Origin: Thermodesulfobacteriales bacterium
GTDB taxonomy: Bacteria > Desulfobacterota > Thermodesulfobacteria > Thermodesulfobacteriales > Thermodesulfatatoraceae
Assembly (NCBI GenBank): GCA_026986115.1
Contig: JALSPG010000049.1
Coordinates: 1-49,068, forward strand
Reading direction: 5' to 3'
DNA length: 49,068 nt
The position numbers and the translations under genes are program-made. The notes under the pieces are model-generated. The model made no database searches and was not told where the DNA came from. It saw nothing but the letters and a program-made list of their open reading frames with translations. Positions 43,907-49,068 of the stretch are shown piece after piece (the stretch's first letter is position 1; each line of letters opens with the position of its first letter).

Positions 43907-44448
43907 CCATCCTTTTCTTGCCATCCTTTCTGCAGGCCGAACTTTACTACTACCGTGATGAAAATGGTGTACTTCATCTAACAAACATTCCCACAAACCA
44001 CCCCTTTGAAAAAACCCCCGAGGGTTCTTTATCATCTCTAAACGAAAAGCTATTTTTCGAAATAGGGTCTTTATATGGCCTTGATCCGGCCCTTCTCATG
44101 GCTATTGCTAGAGTAGAATCCAATTTTGACCCCTATGCTGTTTCTTCTAAAGGGGCCTGTGGCCTTATGCAACTCATGCCAGAGACTGCTTCAGATTATT
44201 TTGTCGCCAATGTTTTTAACCCTCAGGAGAATTTGCGTGGGGCAGCGGCTTTCCTACGTGATCTTTTCGAAGAATTTGGAGAACTCGCTTTAGTTCTTGC
44301 CGCCTATAATGCCGGGCCAGAAAAGGTAAAAGGTTATGGAGGAATTCCTCCCTTTGCTGAAACCCAAACCTATGTGCGTCGTGTTTTACACTTTTACTCC
44401 CTTTACAAAAGGCAAAAAAATTACAAATTTTTGAGTAAAAATCCTTAA
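43852..44448 (+). CDS. Lytic transglycosylase (SLT domain, DUF4124 N-terminus)
   Basis: This 198-residue protein has a signal peptide (GFLCGLAILFLPSFLQA), a short DUF4124-like segment (ELYYYRDENGVLHLTNIP), and a soluble lytic transglycosylase domain. Catalytic Glu lies in AIARVESNFDP, followed by GACGLMQLMPETA and AAYNAGPEKV. It cleaves peptidoglycan glycan strands in the periplasm. ATG 43852 lacks a strong ribosome-binding site, and the gene overlaps the YHS-like gene by 55 bases; translation may be coupled. A longer frame from 43786 would spoil the signal peptide. Confidence 0.88.
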   Translation: MSSKVFGFQRFCGFLCGLAILFLPSFLQAELYYYRDENGVLHLTNIPTNHPFEKTPEGSLSSLNEKLFFEIGSLYGLDPALLMAIARVESNFDPYAVSSKGACGLMQLMPETASDYFVANVFNPQENLRGAAAFLRDLFEEFGELALVLAAYNAGPEKVKGYGGIPPFAETQTYVRRVLHFYSLYKRQKNYKFLSKNP

Positions 44449-44520
44449 AAAAAGCCTTCAAGCGCTTTACAATATATAAAGCGATTGTTAAGATGCAGGC
44501 GCTTTAGAGAGGAGGGAACC

Positions 44521-44736
44521 GTGAAAATATTCTTTGATCCGGATATTCCAGCGGAAATCCAAGATGAAATCAAAAAAATTGTCGAAGAACAGGTACAAGG
44601 ACCGTGTCCATCCTGCGGATGCGATGAAATATATGTTTCTCTTATGGGCAACACCTTAGATGTCAAATGCTATGATTGTGGAGAGAGCTTTTTTGAATTG
44701 GAACTGGAGGTAGAAGACCAAGAACAAACAGCTTAG
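44521..44736 (+). CDS. Small zinc-ribbon protein, 71 aa
   Basis: This 71-residue acidic protein has two cysteine pairs, CPSCG and CYDCGE, about 20 residues apart, forming a zinc ribbon. It has no other domain and I do not recognise the family. GTG 44521 has GGAGGG upstream at proper spacing; an upstream start at 44485 reads through that site. It converges on folE2, overlapping by four bases. Confidence 0.7.
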   Translation: MKIFFDPDIPAEIQDEIKKIVEEQVQGPCPSCGCDEIYVSLMGNTLDVKCYDCGESFFELELEVEDQEQTA

Positions 44737-45512
44737 CTTTTACAACGTTCGATATAGGCATAAGCATTGTGAGCGTGTATAGATTCAAAATTCTCCGCCT
44801 CTATTACGAACCAGGTGATTTCTGGGTGTTCTAAAAGGCGTTTACACACTTCTCGTACTACATCTTCTACAAACATAGGATGATCATAAGCCCACTCTGT
44901 TACAAATTTTTCATCAGGGCGTTTGAGGAGGGGGTAAACCGGGGATGATCCGCATTTTTCTATTATTTCGATTAGTTCTTCAATCCAGACGAATTTTTTA
45001 AAACGGACCTTTACCCTTACAAGCCCCCTTTGATTATGTGCTCCACGAGAAGAAATTTCTTTCGAGCAGGGGCAAACGGTCATCACTGGGACACGAACTT
45101 CAAGGATCAAATCACGAAAATCCTCCCCTAAAGAACCATAAATCTTGCATCCGTATTCCATAAGAGCAGGTGCCTTTGAAACCGGAGCCAATTTTTCTAA
45201 AAAGAAGGGAAAAGAAATTTCCAGATGAGCTACCTTGGCACAAAGACGTTTTCGCATTTCTTGTAAGATACGGAGAATCTTTTTGATATGAATTTCATGG
45301 CGGTATTCATTCAGAATTTCTATAAAGCGGCTCATGTGGGTCCCTTTGAAGTGGTGCGGCAAATCTACATACATATTGATTACCGCTACGGTATGTTGTA
45401 CGCCCTTTTTACGGTCCAAAACGGAAATAGGGTAACGGATTCCCTTAATCCCAACTTTATCAATCTCTATCTGGCGATGGTCTGGCAAGTTTTGGACGTC
45501 TTTAAGTTCCAT
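44733..45512 (-). CDS. folE2: GTP cyclohydrolase I, FolE2 (type IB)
   Basis: FolE2 converts GTP to 7,8-dihydroneopterin triphosphate at the head of folate synthesis; unlike FolE it can use metals other than zinc. The 259-residue protein has VGIKGIRYPISVLDR, AVINMYVDLPHHFKGTHMSRF, PVMTVCPCSKEIS, RGAHNQRG and ENFESIHAHNAYA, all matching the family. It overlaps the CooC-like gene by 11 bases, with which it is probably co-transcribed. folK lies 1.1 kb away. Confidence 0.94.
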   Translation of the reverse strand: MELKDVQNLPDHRQIEIDKVGIKGIRYPISVLDRKKGVQHTVAVINMYVDLPHHFKGTHMSRFIEILNEYRHEIHIKKILRILQEMRKRLCAKVAHLEISFPFFLEKLAPVSKAPALMEYGCKIYGSLGEDFRDLILEVRVPVMTVCPCSKEISSRGAHNQRGLVRVKVRFKKFVWIEELIEIIEKCGSSPVYPLLKRPDEKFVTEWAYDHPMFVEDVVREVCKRLLEHPEITWFVIEAENFESIHAHNAYAYIERCKS

Positions 45513-46266
45513 CTTGGAGATGTTTTAAAAGTTCTTCAGCGAGTTTAAAAGCGGTGGTTTTGGCCAGTCCTTGAGCCTCTTTTAGGGGAATTCCTTTTCT
45601 TTCTAATTGAAGGATTTCTTCATCTCGAGGAAAAGAAACCAAAGGGCTAACTCCCAGTTCTTCTTTGAGAAAGCTTTCATCTTCGGCGGTGGCAAGAAGG
45701 TTACCTACGAAATAAATACGGGGAATCTTCAAATCCTGGGCCATACGGGCAATTTGTTTGGCAGTCTCTATACTGCCTCGGTATGGTTGGACCACTACCA
45801 ATACGGCATCGATAGCCGAAACGGTAGCTCGGCCAAAGTGTTCAACTCCGGCTTCCATATCTACTACCACAGCCTCTTGACTCTGAAGGAGAAGAAGGGA
45901 AAGAAGTCTTCGTAAAACGGTTTGTTCTGGGCAGGCACAACCTCCTCCTGCCTCTCGCACTGCTCCCAACACCATCAATTTGAGACCATCTCTTTTGAGC
46001 ATAAACTTTTCTGGAAGATCATCTACTTTGGGGTTCAGAGAATAAAAAGGGCCGTCTTTTTCTGCACGGGTAGCCAAAAGTTCTTTCATCTCTGCAATAG
46101 GAACTATTTTTTCAGCCTCAGCAAAACCCAAAAGCCTTGCTAAATGGGGGCTTGGATCAGCATCGATAGCCAGCACCTGAAACCCCTTATCCAATAGGGC
46201 CTCACAAAGAAGGACTGCAATCGTAGATTTTCCGACTCCACCTTTTCCACAGATAGCTATTTTCAT
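45502..46266 (-). CDS. cooC: CooC-type nickel-insertion ATPase
   Basis: This 254-residue MinD/ParA-family ATPase has the deviant Walker A GKGGVGKST, AIDADPSPHLARLLG and VVVDMEAGVEHFGRAT. GGGCACPEQTVLRRLL supplies the CxC pair (C110, C112) that dimerises CooC proteins and binds metal. CooC loads nickel into carbon monoxide dehydrogenase. No CODH or acetyl-CoA synthase gene is in the window, so it is either an orphan maturation gene or serves a target elsewhere. It diverges from proS. Confidence 0.87.
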   Translation of the reverse strand: MKIAICGKGGVGKSTIAVLLCEALLDKGFQVLAIDADPSPHLARLLGFAEAEKIVPIAEMKELLATRAEKDGPFYSLNPKVDDLPEKFMLKRDGLKLMVLGAVREAGGGCACPEQTVLRRLLSLLLLQSQEAVVVDMEAGVEHFGRATVSAIDAVLVVVQPYRGSIETAKQIARMAQDLKIPRIYFVGNLLATAEDESFLKEELGVSPLVSFPRDEEILQLERKGIPLKEAQGLAKTTAFKLAEELLKHLQDGT

Positions 46267-46313
46267 AATTTTACTTTTAGCAGTTTAAATGAGCTTTGAC
46301 CACTGAAAGAGAA

Positions 46314-46335
46314 CCAAGAAGTGAAAAATTCTTGG
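46314..46335. repeat. 7-bp inverted repeat upstream of proS
   Basis: CCAAGAA (46314-46320) and TTCTTGG (46329-46335) are perfect reverse complements around an 8-base loop, in the divergent cooC/proS region. It could be an operator or a leader hairpin. No T-box features are visible. Confidence 0.4.
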
Positions 46336-46378
46336 GGCTTGTTAGATTACAGATGAGGCTCAAAAGAGGAGGTTTAAA

Positions 46379-48097
46379 ATGCGACTTAGTAGATATTTTT
46401 TGCCCACCCTTCGAGAGGACCCAGCAGAAGCCGAAGTGGTAAGCCATAAACTCATGCTTCGAGCGGGAATGATTCGGCGCCTTGCTTCAGGAATTTATAG
46501 TTTTTTACCGTTGGGATTACGGGCTCTCCGTAAAGTAGAAAACATCGTACGTGAAGAAATGAACCGCGCCGGCGCCCAAGAAATATTGCTCCCTTTAGTA
46601 CAGCCTGCTGAGCTCTGGAAGGAGACTGGCCGTTGGGACAAATTTGGGAAAGAGCTCTTGCGCTTCAAAGACCGCAAAGAGCACGATTTTTGTCTGGGCC
46701 CTACCCACGAGGAGGTTATCACAGACCTAGTGCGCGGAGAGATTCGTTCCTATCGTCAGCTTCCTCTTATCCTTTACCAGATTGCCACTAAATTTCGTGA
46801 TGAAATACGCCCTCGCTTTGGGCTCATGAGAGGGCGAGAATTCATCATGAAAGATGCCTATAGCTTCGATGCTAACGAAGAAGGGCTTAATAAAAGCTAT
46901 CGTCTTATGTATGAAACCTACGAACGTATCTTTTCACGTTGTGGCCTGCGCTTCACTGCAGTGCTAGCTGATACCGGGACTATCGGGGGGGAAGAATCCC
47001 ACGAATTTATGGTACTTGCAGAGACAGGAGAAGACGTCATTGTCTCTTGTCCTTCCTGTGGTTATGCCGCCAATCTTGAAATGGCAGAAGCGGTACAAAA
47101 TTTTTCTTACCCAGAAGAGGAAGAAAAAACCTTAGAAAAGGTCTCTACCCCCGATGTTAAAAGAGTTGAAGATGTAGCGGCATTTCTTGGAGTGCCGACC
47201 TGGAAATTGGTCAAGACCCTAATTTATCTTGTAGATAATAAACCTTACGCCATTTTGATTCGCGGAGATCATGAACTAAACGAAGTAAAATTAAGACGTG
47301 CCCTAGGAGCTGAAGTGGTAGAAATGGCCGATGCCGAAACTGTAGAAAGGCTTACCGGAGCACCTGTAGGTTTTGCTGGCCCGATAGGACTTAGCGGGAT
47401 AGTCATAATTGCTGATAAAGCTGTAGCAGGGCTAAAAAATTTTGTTACCGGAGCTAATGAAAAAGACGCCCATTACATAAACGTAAATAGTCCTCGCGAT
47501 TTTGAGATTGACTCTTTTTACGACTTACGAAATGTCACCCAGGGGGACCTTTGCCCTCGTTGTGGAAAACCTTTAGAACTTACCCGTGGCATAGAAGTAG
47601 GACATGTCTTCAAATTGGGTTCTAAATATAGCGAGGCCATGGGAGCAACCTTTCTTGATCGTGATGGCAAAGAAAAACCATTTGTAATGGGTTGTTATGG
47701 AATCGGGGTTTCTCGCACCCTAGCCGCTGCCATCGAACAAAATCACGATGAAAACGGCATTATTTGGCCTTTAGCCCTGGCTCCTTTCCACGTGGCCCTT
47801 CTTACATTAGGACCGGGGGATCAAGAGCTCTTTGAGGCTTCCGAAAAGCTTTATCATGCCCTCTGGGAAAAGGGGGTAGAAGTCCTTTGGGACGAAAGAG
47901 ATGAACGTCCGGGAGTCAAATTTAAAGATGCCGATCTCATTGGTCTTCCTTATCGTATCGTGCTGGGAAAAAAGTTTAAAAGCGAAGGAAAGGTAGAAAT
48001 AAAACCTCGAACTCAAAAAGAAGCCTTTCTACTTTCTGAAGAAGAAACAATTAATTTTTTGGCTTCGGAGATACAGAGGGCCTGTCAAAGCAAGTGA
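46379..48097 (+). CDS. proS: Prolyl-tRNA synthetase, bacterial type
   Basis: This 572-residue class II synthetase charges tRNA-Pro. It begins [19 protein letters not shown] and has [70 protein letters not shown] and the [12 protein letters not shown] motif 3. An inserted editing domain (about 240-390, with [16 protein letters not shown] and [11 protein letters not shown]) removes mischarged alanine. The C-terminal anticodon-binding domain includes [33 protein letters not shown] precedes the start. tlyA overlaps by four bases. Confidence 0.98.
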   Translation: MRLSRYFLPTLREDPAEAEVVSHKLMLRAGMIRRLASGIYSFLPLGLRALRKVENIVREEMNRAGAQEILLPLVQPAELWKETGRWDKFGKELLRFKDRKEHDFCLGPTHEEVITDLVRGEIRSYRQLPLILYQIATKFRDEIRPRFGLMRGREFIMKDAYSFDANEEGLNKSYRLMYETYERIFSRCGLRFTAVLADTGTIGGEESHEFMVLAETGEDVIVSCPSCGYAANLEMAEAVQNFSYPEEEEKTLEKVSTPDVKRVEDVAAFLGVPTWKLVKTLIYLVDNKPYAILIRGDHELNEVKLRRALGAEVVEMADAETVERLTGAPVGFAGPIGLSGIVIIADKAVAGLKNFVTGANEKDAHYINVNSPRDFEIDSFYDLRNVTQGDLCPRCGKPLELTRGIEVGHVFKLGSKYSEAMGATFLDRDGKEKPFVMGCYGIGVSRTLAAAIEQNHDENGIIWPLALAPFHVALLTLGPGDQELFEASEKLYHALWEKGVEVLWDERDERPGVKFKDADLIGLPYRIVLGKKFKSEGKVEIKPRTQKEAFLLSEEETINFLASEIQRACQSK

Positions 48098-48828
48098 GAA
48101 AGGAGCGTCTAGATAAACTTTTGGTAGAACGAGGGCTGGCTGAAAGTCGTGAAAAGGCCCGGGCTCTCATCATGGCTGGAGAAGTCTACGTTGATGGTCG
48201 ACGAATAGATAAAGCTGGTACCAAAATTTCTCCGGAATCTCGTATAGAAATACGTGGAAAAGGGCTTCCTTTTGTCTCCCGAGGAGGCCTTAAGCTTTCC
48301 CATGCCCTTCAAGAATTTTGTCTAGATGTTTCGGGTTTGGTTTGTGCTGATATTGGCGCTTCAACTGGCGGCTTTACAGATTGTCTCCTTCAGGCAGGGG
48401 CAGCACGAGTATACGCTATCGATGTAGGTAGAGGACAGCTTCACCAAAAACTTCGCAAGGATCCAAGAGTAATTGTAATGGAAGGCATAAACGCTCGGTA
48501 TTTGCGCCCAGAAGATCTTCCCGAATTGGTAGATTTAGTCACCATCGATGTAAGTTTTATTTCCCTAACCAAAATACTGCCTGCTGCCAAAAATATTCTG
48601 AAATCTAAAGGCTACATCGTGGCCCTTATCAAGCCTCAATTTGAGGTTGGGCCCCGGCAGGTAGGGAAGGGAGGTGTAGTAAAAGACCCCCGTCTTCACG
48701 AAGAAGTTAAATACAAAATAAAAGGCTTTGCTCTAAAAGAGGGCTTTGAAATTTTGGGCCTTTGCGAAAGCCCCATCCTTGGCCCAGCTGGAAATAAAGA
48801 ATTCTTTATCCTGCTTCGCAAACCTTAA
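48094..48828 (+). CDS. tlyA: TlyA-family rRNA 2'-O-methyltransferase
   Basis: This 244-residue protein has an N-terminal S4 RNA-binding domain ([32 protein letters not shown]) and a C-terminal FtsJ-type methyltransferase with [40 protein letters not shown] and ALIKPQFE. TlyA proteins methylate 16S and 23S rRNA and were once called hemolysins. GTG 48094 overlaps the proS stop as GTGA, which suggests coupled translation. After it, 48829-48972 shows no gene. Confidence 0.94.
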   Translation: MRKERLDKLLVERGLAESREKARALIMAGEVYVDGRRIDKAGTKISPESRIEIRGKGLPFVSRGGLKLSHALQEFCLDVSGLVCADIGASTGGFTDCLLQAGAARVYAIDVGRGQLHQKLRKDPRVIVMEGINARYLRPEDLPELVDLVTIDVSFISLTKILPAAKNILKSKGYIVALIKPQFEVGPRQVGKGGVVKDPRLHEEVKYKIKGFALKEGFEILGLCESPILGPAGNKEFFILLRKP

Positions 48829-48972
48829 GAATCTAGGAGCACGTTGGTCGACATACCGTTCATATTCTTAAGGCAAGAAACAGGATTTTTCACAATGTCG
48901 AGCGTTTAATCTGTAAAAGTTTAGACTTAATCTGGCAGTTGCCCCTCCAGAGGCTCCATCTGTCAGGCTCGG

Positions 48973-49068
48973 TCAGAACCCAAAATCAACCTCTACATTA
49001 GAATGAATTTTTTCCTTTGCCAAGGACACATTCCCCAAAAAGGTCTCCATCGGGGTCTTACCTTCACA
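48973..49068 (-). mobile_element. C-terminal end of an integrase-core transposase (partial)
   Basis: On the minus strand the last 96 bases encode 31 residues (CEGKTPMETFLGNVSLAKEK...) ending in TGA. The KTPMETFL...LAKEK pattern is what I recognise as the C-terminus of IS481/IS3-type integrase-core transposases. The body lies outside the window. The following 48829-48972 region, with CTGTAAAAGTTTAGACTTAA, probably contains the right end of the element. Confidence 0.7.

Noticed and set aside
46267-46378. T-box riboswitch before proS
   Set aside because: The gap is only 112 bases, has no specifier-loop or T-box-like sequence, and the organism does not look like a Firmicute.

Overview
This is a gene-dense stretch of bacterial chromosome with about 50 protein genes, one tRNA and very short intergenic gaps; many neighbours overlap by 4 bases. 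The gene set suggests a Gram-negative, probably anaerobic and possibly thermophilic bacterium. LPS-core heptose genes (gmhB, two heptosyltransferases) and a CpoB/YbgF-like lipoprotein indicate an outer membrane. MqnA (futalosine menaquinone route), DapL (LL-diaminopimelate aminotransferase), class-1B dihydroorotate dehydrogenase (PyrD + PyrK), FolE2, IspG, a CooC-type ATPase and a bacterial/archaeal-type inositol-1-phosphate synthase all fit an anaerobic Thermodesulfobacteria-like or deltaproteobacterial lineage. That placement is inference; no rRNA is present.

Layout. 1-4.4 kb: 5' part of a compact UvrA-like gene (minus strand), diverging from glyQ-glyS, then a convergent unknown gene. 4.5-7.1 kb: a minus-strand run of CobB-type sirtuin, HAD hydrolase and a small unknown protein, then a metallo-beta-lactamase-fold hydrolase. 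7.3-18.1 kb: a plus-strand run that starts with mqnA, passes through two very AT-rich genes (a predicted membrane-anchored coiled-coil protein and a TPR lipoprotein), and continues into an exopolysaccharide block (DUF3473-type deacetylase, FemAB-like protein, three glycosyltransferases, asparagine-synthase-like amidotransferase). The families match those that usually accompany exosortase A (XrtA/PEP-CTERM), but no exosortase is in the window. Converging on it are a sugar isomerase-like TIM barrel and a WbpE-like aminotransferase. 20.0-21.5 kb: tRNA-Arg(UCG) followed by a DUF4143 ATPase of accessory character.

21.7-33.8 kb: a fused HisH-HisF that resembles eukaryotic HIS7 far more than ordinary bacterial HisF; a long minus-strand pyrimidine-linked operon (unknown membrane protein, pyrG, rsmG, GalT-like, two YeeE/YedE half-transporters, pyrK) with a strong intrinsic terminator in its leader; then comM, pyrD, a CpoB-like gene and a periplasmic binding protein on the plus strand. 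33.8-39.4 kb: Hsp20; heptose/LPS genes; CDP-alcohol phosphatidyltransferase; rsmI; ispG. 39.5-48.8 kb: DUF1232 protein, LysR regulator, inositol-1-phosphate synthase, dapL, folK (apparently with an ATA start), YHS-like protein, lytic transglycosylase, zinc-ribbon protein, folE2, cooC, proS and tlyA. The last 100 bases hold the 3' end of a transposase.

Most genes are housekeeping. The points most worth a second look are the compact UvrA, the HIS7-like HisHF, the exosortase-type polysaccharide locus with its AT-rich insert, the candidate attenuator before pyrG, and the folK start codon.
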